This document shows positions 1 to 5,135 of a stretch of DNA of 5,135 nt, piece by piece (within the stretch, counting starts at the first letter, position 1; the number at the start of each line of letters is the position of its first letter). The position numbers and the translations under genes were made by a program. This DNA comes from an uncultured Lachnospiraceae bacterium (GTDB taxonomy: Bacteria; Bacillota; Clostridia; Lachnospirales; Lachnospiraceae). Under the pieces are notes generated by a model, which worked only from the letters and a program-made list of their open reading frames with translations, did no database searches and was not told the origin of the DNA. The stretch is taken from NCBI GenBank assembly GCA_945643825.1, contig CALZEZ010000129.1, positions 1-5,135 on the forward strand, in the 5' to 3' direction.

Positions 1-187
1 GTGGTTTAAGATTTCTAAAAAAGCGATCATATGCGGTGACCCTTATCATCTGCTGCTCATTACCAAGCTCCTGCTGCTGCAATGGCGCATTGCGCATAAT
101 CTGCTGATTATCCACAACCTCTTCATGCGCCGATTCATACAGAATCTGTTTATCTTTTTTCTGATACAATTGATTCTCTTGACACAT
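1..187 (-). CDS. Unrecognised glutamine-rich protein, N-terminal part only
   Basis: This is an open frame of 62 complete codons beginning with ATG at 187 and running off the left edge without a stop, so only the N-terminus is visible. The start is well supported: an AGGAGA ribosome binding site sits 5 bases upstream, and a promoter-like sequence lies a further 18 bases up. The peptide begins MCQENQLYQKKDKQ and is strongly hydrophilic. Eleven of its 62 residues are Gln, including the runs QQ (28-29), QQQ (37-39) and QQ (45-46). There is no signal peptide or membrane segment in the visible part, and the sequence becomes more ordinary after residue 47 (VTAYDRFFRNLKP at 50-62). I do not recognise the family and assign no function. 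It follows hemZ by 83 bases on the same strand but seems to have its own promoter, so it may be a separate transcription unit. Codon use is not obviously foreign. Confidence is in its being a gene, not in any role. Confidence 0.72.
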   Translation of the reverse strand, partial: MCQENQLYQKKDKQILYESAHEEVVDNQQIMRNAPLQQQELGNEQQMIRVTAYDRFFRNLKP

Positions 188-192
188 AGTTT

Positions 193-198
193 TCTCCT
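193..198 (-). promoter_or_regulatory. Ribosome binding site of the glutamine-rich gene
   Basis: On the minus strand this reads AGGAGA, followed by five bases (AAACT) and then ATG at 187. The good match and spacing decide the start of a gene whose protein family is not recognised. Confidence 0.75.
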
Positions 199-215
199 AT
201 ACCCTCGATGATACT

Positions 216-244
216 ATTTTATCATAACAAAGCCTTTGTGACAC
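216..244 (-). promoter_or_regulatory. Predicted sigma-A-type promoter with extended -10
   Basis: On the minus strand a -10 hexamer TAAAAT (221-216, 5 of 6 to TATAAT) is preceded by TG plus one base, giving an extended -10. The -35 candidate GTGTCA (244-239, 4 of 6 to TTGACA) lies exactly 17 bases upstream. Transcription would begin near 208-210, leaving a leader of about 20 bases that contains the AGGAGA site before the ATG at 187. The position fits a promoter for the glutamine-rich gene. Two small inverted repeats lie on it: arms ATGATA/TATCAT at 208-225 span the -10, and arms ACAAAG/CTTTGT at 227-239 fill most of the spacer. They could be an operator but are short enough to be chance. The prediction is from sequence pattern only. 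Confidence 0.5.
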
Positions 245-270
245 TATCTCATCTTCTCAACAGGTAATAA

Positions 271-1716
271 TCAATATGCAAACAGTATCTTTTTCCTCTC
301 AATCATTTCATCAATTTTACTAATATAGAGCCCAACATCCTTCACTGTGTCACAGCGTTCGATTCTTCCATTGGGATAGACTCTCTTTGTCACAGTTCCG
401 GCACCACACGCAATGATGGATTGTATCTCCTCCATAATCAGAACATTATAGATACCAAATCTCCCTGGTACTGCATAACCCACATTTTCAAAGTTGCCGG
501 ACATATTCTTCTGCCTGTACAAATAATATGGTACAAGTCCCATCTCACGAGCTCCCTTTGAAGCAATTGTCATCATCTCATCCGTGTTATGGATTGCTTC
601 CATACCATTTTCCTTAATCCACAGAGCAAGCTTTGAAGCGCGCTTTACTGCCAGAGAATGAATCGTTAAGCTCTCCGGCTTAAGCTTCTTCATCTCTTCC
701 ATCGTTTTTTCTACATCATCTTCGTTCTCTCCCGGAAGCCCCAGAATCAGATCCATATTAATATTGTCAAATCCCATTTCCCGCGCCATGTGATAGGCCT
801 CCAGCACCTGCTCTACCGTCGCTTTGCGGCCAATCCGGTCAAGTGTAAGCTGACTCATCGTCTGCGGATTAATGGAAATACGTGTGACACCATATCGTTT
901 TAACACTTCAAGCTTTTCTCGTGTAATGCTGTCGGCTCTTCCCGCTTCCACCGTAAATTCCTGAACCTGATCCATCGAAAATGTTGTTGAAACCTTGTGT
1001 AACAGACGATCCATCTGCTCAGCGCTAAGCGTAGACGGAGTGCCTCCACCAATATATACCGTATCCAGAATCTTTCCGGCTCCAAGCTTTGCTGCATACT
1101 CAAGCTCTTTCTCAAGTGCTTCCAGATACTCGTCCACACGGTTCTTCCACTGTGCAATCGGATAAGAGGTAAATGAGCAATACAGACAGGTCGTCGGGCA
1201 GAACGGTATCCCGATATAGAGACTGTAACCATCTGTTCCATGGAGCCTGGCAAACAATTTACGCTCTCGTTTGGCAATCTCTATGCTCAGCTTCTGTTTT
1301 TCCTTACTCACCAGATATTTTTCTTCGTAAAAGCTCTGTATCTCCTCCTCTGATTTCTCCTGTTCCAGCATATTTGTCGCTATCTTAGTCGGTCGAATGC
1401 CGGTAAGCGTTCCCCATGGCAGCTCTTGGCCGGTCACCAGTGACAAAGCCTCATAAATCAATAGCTTTACCTGATTTTTCAGTTCATCCTTTTCTTCCTG
1501 CGTTTCCGGGTCACTTTTTGCCGGTCTTTCCCACTTTTTTCCTGTGCTAATCTGTTCCCAAACGATTTTATTATCTGCCTCAACGAAAAGAAGCCGCCAG
1601 TCTGCCTGCGATGTCTCACCAGTCAGTACCTTCACTTCTTCTCCCGGACAGAAGGCCTTAACCAACGAATGAATATCGTATTCGAACTGCGGCTTATTAA
1701 TACAAATTGTTAACAT
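271..1716 (-). CDS. hemZ: HemZ-type radical SAM protein (coproporphyrinogen dehydrogenase-like)
   Basis: The 481-residue protein belongs to the HemN/HemW/HemZ radical SAM group, which uses a [4Fe-4S] cluster and S-adenosylmethionine, in the cytoplasm, for chemistry such as the anaerobic oxidative decarboxylation of coproporphyrinogen III. The cluster motif is CPTTCLYC, with C173, C177 and C180, preceded by YIGIPF. The SAM-binding GGGTPS is at 223-228, VEAGR at 256-260, and INMDLILGLPGE at 319-330. HemZ-specific marks are an N-terminal domain of about 160 residues ending in LPWGTLTGIRPTKI (99-112) and a C-terminal YYLYRQKNMSGNFENVGY (397-414). Length is normal for HemZ. The ATG at 1716 lies 18 bases after the hydrolase stop; its upstream sequence (GAGAAAGAAAAG) is a poor Shine-Dalgarno match, so translation may be coupled to the gene before. 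The stop is TGA at 273-271. Family assignment is firm. A role in haem synthesis is only inferred, since many such anaerobes lack a full haem pathway and no other haem gene is visible here. Confidence 0.93.
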   Translation of the reverse strand: MLTICINKPQFEYDIHSLVKAFCPGEEVKVLTGETSQADWRLLFVEADNKIVWEQISTGKKWERPAKSDPETQEEKDELKNQVKLLIYEALSLVTGQELPWGTLTGIRPTKIATNMLEQEKSEEEIQSFYEEKYLVSKEKQKLSIEIAKRERKLFARLHGTDGYSLYIGIPFCPTTCLYCSFTSYPIAQWKNRVDEYLEALEKELEYAAKLGAGKILDTVYIGGGTPSTLSAEQMDRLLHKVSTTFSMDQVQEFTVEAGRADSITREKLEVLKRYGVTRISINPQTMSQLTLDRIGRKATVEQVLEAYHMAREMGFDNINMDLILGLPGENEDDVEKTMEEMKKLKPESLTIHSLAVKRASKLALWIKENGMEAIHNTDEMMTIASKGAREMGLVPYYLYRQKNMSGNFENVGYAVPGRFGIYNVLIMEEIQSIIACGAGTVTKRVYPNGRIERCDTVKDVGLYISKIDEMIERKKILFAY

Positions 1717-1734
1717 AGCGTTCTTTTCTTTCTC

Positions 1735-2364
1735 TTATAAAAACGGGTTATTTTCTTTTTCAAATCCAATCGTCGTCGTATCCCCATGTCCGGGATAAAC
1801 CTTTACGTCATCCGGAAGAACCCATAATCGATCCTGAATGGACCGTACCAGCGTCGACATGCTTCCTGTTGGCAGATCCGTACGCCCTACCGATTCTAAA
1901 AACAGGGTATCTCCACTGATCAGCTTGCGATCTTCCTTAAAATAATAACAACAGCCTCCAGCCGTATGTCCGGGAGTTGCAATAACTTCACAGGAAAGAT
2001 CTCCCACTGTGATAATTTCTCCATCTTTTAAATAGCGATTGGGTTTGATCGTACATGCCCGACCAGCCTGCTCTGATACATTCAGCTGCGCACTCTCACA
2101 CAAAGGCTGTTCTGCCTCATACGCATACAATTTCGCACCACTTCTTGCTCGAAGCTCCTGCGCCCCCCAGATATGATCAAAATGAGCGTGTGTAAGAAGG
2201 ATTGCCGCTATTTTAAAACCCTTGGAGGTGATTGCACGATAAATATCTGCTCCCCTGTCTGCGGGATCAAATACCATGACCTCATCTGAACCTTCTCTAT
2301 ATGCAAAATAACAGTTGGTCTGACACACGCCAATTGTCATACATGCAATTTTTAGTTCCTTCAT
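1735..2364 (-). CDS. Metallo-beta-lactamase-fold hydrolase, glyoxalase II-like (YcbL type)
   Basis: The 209-residue cytoplasmic protein has the complete set of metal ligands of a binuclear metallo-beta-lactamase-fold hydrolase. THAHFDH at 58-64 supplies H59, H61, D63 and H64, PGHT at 131-134 supplies H133, SGDTLF at 150-155 supplies the bridging D152, and PGHG at 191-194 supplies H193. GRTDLP (160-165) and the C-terminal NPFL are typical of short glyoxalase-II-like proteins of the YcbL group, which lack the extra C-terminal helical domain of classical GloB. The likely chemistry is thioester hydrolysis, such as S-lactoylglutathione or a related thiol adduct. Most Clostridia do not make glutathione, so the natural substrate is open. 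No signal peptide is seen. The start is fixed by AGGAGG nine bases upstream of the ATG. It lies 32 bases after the rel stop and 18 before hemZ, consistent with one operon. The fold is certain, the substrate is not. Confidence 0.92.
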   Translation of the reverse strand: MKELKIACMTIGVCQTNCYFAYREGSDEVMVFDPADRGADIYRAITSKGFKIAAILLTHAHFDHIWGAQELRARSGAKLYAYEAEQPLCESAQLNVSEQAGRACTIKPNRYLKDGEIITVGDLSCEVIATPGHTAGGCCYYFKEDRKLISGDTLFLESVGRTDLPTGSMSTLVRSIQDRLWVLPDDVKVYPGHGDTTTIGFEKENNPFL

Positions 2365-2373
2365 TCTACTAAT

Positions 2374-2379
2374 CCTCCT
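2374..2379 (-). promoter_or_regulatory. Ribosome binding site of the MBL-fold hydrolase
   Basis: The minus strand reads AGGAGG here, a perfect core Shine-Dalgarno, nine bases before the ATG at 2364. It is the strongest ribosome binding site in the window and contrasts with the weak sites ahead of rel and hemZ. Confidence 0.85.
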
Positions 2380-2396
2380 CTCATTCTCTCGGCATA

Positions 2397-4754
2397 CTAT
2401 CCACGCGTACGTTCAATATCAATCACGCTAGGCACACTCCGAAGCTTATCAATAATCACCCGCAGCTCTTCCCGACCACTAATATTAAAGGAGGTCGATA
2501 ACGTTGCGATTCCCTGCTTACTTGTTCGCGTATTCAGGGTAATAATATCTATATTTTTCTCCGTCAATGTTCTTGTAATATCGGCTAGAAGCCCACTTCT
2601 GTTGTTCGCATAAACGGTAATCTCTGCAAGGAACTGTCCTTTATCTTCCTCTGCACCGGCCTGCCATTCTGCATCAATGATACGGGCTCTTTCAATTTCC
2701 GGAAGATTTATGACATTGATACAGTCTGTACGATGAATGGATATCCCCCTGCCCCTTGTCACAAATCCAACAATTTCGTCCCCGGGCACAGGACTGCAGC
2801 ACTTGGAATAGCGGACGGCAACATCATGAATTCCCCTTACAATGATACTGCTTCCCGGCAGCATCTTCGCAGGTCTGTTTGCATTGTTTTCTGCCACGCT
2901 CGCAAGAACCTCTGCATCCGAAAGGATCTTCGGGTGATTTTTCTCGTACAGCTCCATCATACGATTCACCACCTGGCCTTCTTTCAAGCCCCCATGTCCG
3001 ATTGCTGCAAGCACTGCATCCCAGTCATGAAAACCATACTTTCGCTCAATTGCTTCCGTATACTCCGGCTTCAGCAGTTCAGAAAGGTTGATATTCTTGG
3101 ACTTACAATATGTGCTGATCTGATCCTTACCGCGGATAATGTTGTCTTCCTTCAGTTCATTCTTAAACCACTGATTGATCTTACTTTTTGCCTGCGCGCT
3201 TTTTACTACACTTAACCAGTCACGACTGGGACCCTTTGAATTCTGAGAGGTCAGAATCTCAATCCGGTCACCATTCTTAATCTCATAATCAATGGTAACC
3301 AGCTTTCCGTTCACTCTCGCCCCTATCATCTTATTTCCTACCGCAGAGTGTATGCTATAAGCAAAATCAATCGGAGTCGAACCGGCCGGCAGGTTTTTCA
3401 CATCTCCACTGGGTGTAAAGCAATAAACGTTGTCGGAAAAGAGATCCAAATCACTCTTTAACAGGCTCATGAATTCTCTGTTGTCTGACATATCCCGCTG
3501 CCAATCCAGAATCTGGCGAAGCCAGACAAGCTTCTCCTCCTCCTGCGCCTCTACCTTTTTTCCATCAGAGGCTTCCTTGTACTTCCAATGCGCCGCAATA
3601 CCAAACTCAGCAGCCTTATGCATCTCATAGGTACGAATCTGAATTTCGAATGGGGTTCCATTTGTTCCTATCAATGTTGTGTGCAGGGATTGGTACATAT
3701 TTGCTTTCGGCATCGCAATGTAATCCTTGAACCGCCCCGGAATCGGCTTATACATCTCATGTATCACACCAAGTGCCGCATAGCAGTCCTTGACAGAATC
3801 CACAATAATCCGAACAGCAAACAGATCATAAATCTGATCAATCGTCTTATTCTGATTCTTCATTTTCTTATAGATACTGAAGAAATGCTTAACTCGGCCA
3901 TCCACATGCGCTTCAATACCAGCATTTCTGATATGTTCACTCACCTCGTCCACAATACCCTGGATATACTTTTCCCGTACATTTTTTCGTATTGCGATTT
4001 TATCCGCCAGATCATAGTAGACCTCCGGCTCCAGATATTTTAGCGCCAGATCATCTAACTCAATCTTAATTTTGGATATACCCAGTCTCTCTGCAATAGG
4101 ACAATAAATATCCAGTGTCTCTCTAGCAATTCTTCTCTGACTCTCCGGACTCTTATATTTCAATGTCCGCATATTGTGAAGGCGATCCGCAAGCTTGATC
4201 AGAATAACGCGAATATCCTTTGCCATGGCAAGTAACATCTTTCGAAGATTCTCAGCCTGCAGTTCAAGTCTTGCGTCACTCTCAGAGCCATGACTAAGCG
4301 GAATGCTTTCCAGCTTTGTAACGCCATCAACCAGCAGCGCAACATCCGATCCAAACTCTCTTTCAATCTCGTCCTCTGTCATAATGGTATCTTCCACCAC
4401 ATCATGCAGGAGACCTGCCGCAATAGTTTCCTTATCCAGTTCAAGATCCGCCAGAATAATTGCCACACATAATGGATGTACAATATAGGGCTCCCCTGAC
4501 TTTCTCACCTGATTCTTATGTGCCTCCGCCGCTGTTTTGTAGGCTTTTTCAATCAGGGAGATGTCATCAGACGGATGATATTTTCGCACATGACTAATAA
4601 GATCCTGGTATAATTCCTCAGGACTTGTATTCTCCTTTATGCTCTTGATTACCCCCTCCTGTACCTGTGTATCATTCTGTCTCAGCGAGGGTACGCTTGG
4701 CTTTATGATCTCATTCGCCACTATTCTGCTATCTTCCGACATAGACACCACCAC
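2397..4754 (-). CDS. relA: Bifunctional (p)ppGpp synthetase/hydrolase (Rel/SpoT homologue)
   Basis: This is the long RSH enzyme that makes (p)ppGpp from ATP and GDP/GTP on starved ribosomes and also hydrolyses it, setting the stringent response. Domains in order: HD hydrolase (about 70-215) with H93, the pair H117-D118 in HDVVEDT, and D190 in LADRLHNMRTL; synthetase (about 285-395) with YDLFAVR (309-315), RFKD (341-344), NMYQSLHT (352-359) and FEIQIRT (369-375); TGS (about 440-501); a helical region; a zinc-finger-like segment with C652, C653, H674 and C678; and a C-terminal ACT domain (about 708-783). RFKD rather than ExDD, together with the intact HD residues, indicates both activities are present. 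The protein has 785 residues from the GTG at 4754, with a poorly conserved N-terminal stretch of roughly 40 residues more than the Bacillus subtilis enzyme. An in-frame ATG at residue 5 (4742) is an equally possible start. It sits 16 bases after apt and 32 before the hydrolase gene. Identification is firm; the exact start is not. Confidence 0.97.
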   Translation of the reverse strand: MVVSMSEDSRIVANEIIKPSVPSLRQNDTQVQEGVIKSIKENTSPEELYQDLISHVRKYHPSDDISLIEKAYKTAAEAHKNQVRKSGEPYIVHPLCVAIILADLELDKETIAAGLLHDVVEDTIMTEDEIEREFGSDVALLVDGVTKLESIPLSHGSESDARLELQAENLRKMLLAMAKDIRVILIKLADRLHNMRTLKYKSPESQRRIARETLDIYCPIAERLGISKIKIELDDLALKYLEPEVYYDLADKIAIRKNVREKYIQGIVDEVSEHIRNAGIEAHVDGRVKHFFSIYKKMKNQNKTIDQIYDLFAVRIIVDSVKDCYAALGVIHEMYKPIPGRFKDYIAMPKANMYQSLHTTLIGTNGTPFEIQIRTYEMHKAAEFGIAAHWKYKEASDGKKVEAQEEEKLVWLRQILDWQRDMSDNREFMSLLKSDLDLFSDNVYCFTPSGDVKNLPAGSTPIDFAYSIHSAVGNKMIGARVNGKLVTIDYEIKNGDRIEILTSQNSKGPSRDWLSVVKSAQAKSKINQWFKNELKEDNIIRGKDQISTYCKSKNINLSELLKPEYTEAIERKYGFHDWDAVLAAIGHGGLKEGQVVNRMMELYEKNHPKILSDAEVLASVAENNANRPAKMLPGSSIIVRGIHDVAVRYSKCCSPVPGDEIVGFVTRGRGISIHRTDCINVINLPEIERARIIDAEWQAGAEEDKGQFLAEITVYANNRSGLLADITRTLTEKNIDIITLNTRTSKQGIATLSTSFNISGREELRVIIDKLRSVPSVIDIERTRG

Positions 4755-4765
4755 TATTCTTCTTC
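4740..4765 (-). promoter_or_regulatory. Translation start region of rel, start ambiguous
   Basis: The minus strand carries three consecutive in-frame GTG codons (4754-4746), a TCT, then ATG at 4742-4740. The first GTG has only a weak purine-rich GAAGAAG (4765-4759) four bases upstream. The ATG has GGTGGTG (4752-4746) three bases upstream, which is closer than usual. Neither is a good Shine-Dalgarno arrangement, so either start, or both, may be used. The choice changes the protein by only four residues. Confidence 0.45.
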
Positions 4766-4770
4766 AGTAA

Positions 4771-5135
4771 TTATTTCCCCTCGTAAGTGATAGCTGCATC
4801 CAAACGATATCCGGCGATTTTCTCTCTTCCCTTGAGTCCTGCCAGTTCAATCATCACCACTATCCCAACGACTTCTCCACCCAAAGACTCAATCAGATCA
4901 ATCATTGCCTTGGTCGTTCCGCCGGTTGCAATAAGGTCATCCACAATTAAAACCTTCTGACCAGGTTTGACGGAATCCTTATGCATCTCTATGGTCGCTT
5001 TTCCATATTCAAGCTCGTATTCCTTCTCTACCGTCTCACAGGGTAATTTTCCCATTTTTCGAATCAGAACAAAGGGTTTGTGATTATTATATTCAAATTG
5101 CAAACCAAAGATAAAACCACTGGATTCCGGTCCTA
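4771..5135 (-). CDS. apt: Adenine phosphoribosyltransferase, C-terminal part
   Basis: The enzyme joins adenine to PRPP to give AMP and pyrophosphate (purine salvage, cytoplasm). The visible 121 codons (120 residues and the stop at 4773-4771) are the C-terminal two thirds; the frame stays open to the right edge, so the true start is outside. A TTG at 5103 is in frame but internal, because GPESSGFIFG, part of the conserved APRT core, is encoded upstream of it at 5133-5104. Other family marks are LIRKMGKLP, the PRPP-binding VDDLIATGGTT (about 4944-4912), and ELAGLKGRE followed by a C-terminal YEGK. With a usual family length near 172 residues, about 50 are missing. One oddity is Ser (AGT, 5121-5119) where the family almost always has Arg in G(P/T)E(S/A)RGF. 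It lies 16 bases upstream of rel, an arrangement widespread in Firmicutes that links purine salvage with (p)ppGpp metabolism. Identification is firm. Confidence 0.95.
   Translation of the reverse strand, partial: GPESSGFIFGLQFEYNNHKPFVLIRKMGKLPCETVEKEYELEYGKATIEMHKDSVKPGQKVLIVDDLIATGGTTKAMIDLIESLGGEVVGIVVMIELAGLKGREKIAGYRLDAAITYEGK

Noticed and set aside
50..112. CTG/CAG clusters as a tandem repeat or array
   Set aside because: The clusters are two to three units long, interrupted, and read in frame as Gln codons; there is no regular repeat and spacer pattern.
227..239. ACAAAG/CTTTGT palindrome as the hemZ terminator
   Set aside because: The loop would be a single base, the stem is AT-rich, and the sequence after it on the minus strand (TATGATAAAAT) is not a T run.
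900..1277. Second minus-strand frame of 125 codons inside hemZ
   Set aside because: It is an out-of-frame shadow of the radical SAM core, which reads through intact in the correct frame with all its motifs.
1173..1388. Plus-strand frame of 71 codons opposite hemZ
   Set aside because: It is antisense to the HemZ cluster-binding region and has no supporting signal.
2362..2385. Seven-codon mini-frame (ATG AGA GGA GGA TTA GTA GAA TGA) overlapping the hydrolase start
   Set aside because: It consists mainly of the AGGAGG ribosome binding site itself and has no ribosome binding site of its own; the stop overlapping the next start is probably coincidence.
2733..3215. Plus-strand open frame of 160 codons opposite rel
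   Set aside because: It lies wholly opposite the conserved rel coding sequence, has no recognisable domain, and its composition (Cys-, His- and Leu-rich) is what an antisense frame gives.
3588..4043. Plus-strand open frame of 151 codons opposite the rel synthetase and HD linker region
   Set aside because: It is antisense to well-conserved Rel domains, has no recognisable motif, and shows no promoter or ribosome binding site that stands out.
4771..5103. TTG at 5103 as the true start of apt
   Set aside because: The frame continues upstream to the edge and encodes GPESSGFIFG, part of the conserved APRT core, so the TTG is internal.

Overview
The window looks like core chromosome of a low-to-mid GC Clostridia, most likely a Lachnospiraceae-type gut anaerobe. 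The reasons are the gene order apt - relA/spoT homologue - metallo-beta-lactamase hydrolase - hemZ, the Firmicutes-type RFKD and NMYQSLHT motifs of the (p)ppGpp enzyme, AGGAGG-type ribosome binding sites and dense coding. Species cannot be fixed from the sequence alone.

Every supported gene lies on the minus strand, so transcription runs from high to low coordinates. From upstream to downstream: (1) 5135-4771, the C-terminal two thirds of adenine phosphoribosyltransferase (apt), whose start lies beyond the right edge; (2) 4754-2397, a full-length bifunctional (p)ppGpp synthetase/hydrolase (relA/rsh); (3) 2364-1735, a small glyoxalase-II-like metallo-beta-lactamase hydrolase; (4) 1716-271, a HemZ-type radical SAM protein; (5) an 83-base gap (270-188) holding a credible extended -10 promoter; (6) 187-1, the first 62 codons of an unrecognised glutamine-rich protein that runs off the left edge. 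Gaps between genes 1-4 are 16, 32 and 18 bases with no visible terminator, so they probably form one operon. No stretch over 300 bases lacks a gene.

Functionally, apt salvages adenine to AMP using PRPP, and Rel makes and degrades (p)ppGpp, the alarmone that restrains purine synthesis and ribosome production in Firmicutes. Their adjacency is a widespread Firmicutes arrangement. The hydrolase and HemZ are frequent passengers of this locus in Clostridia; their true substrates cannot be read from the sequence.

I found no clear new system. The points most worth a second look are the unrecognised glutamine-rich gene with its own promoter after hemZ, a Ser in place of a normally conserved Arg in the APRT GPESRGF motif, and the uncertain, N-terminally extended start of Rel at a run of three GTG codons.
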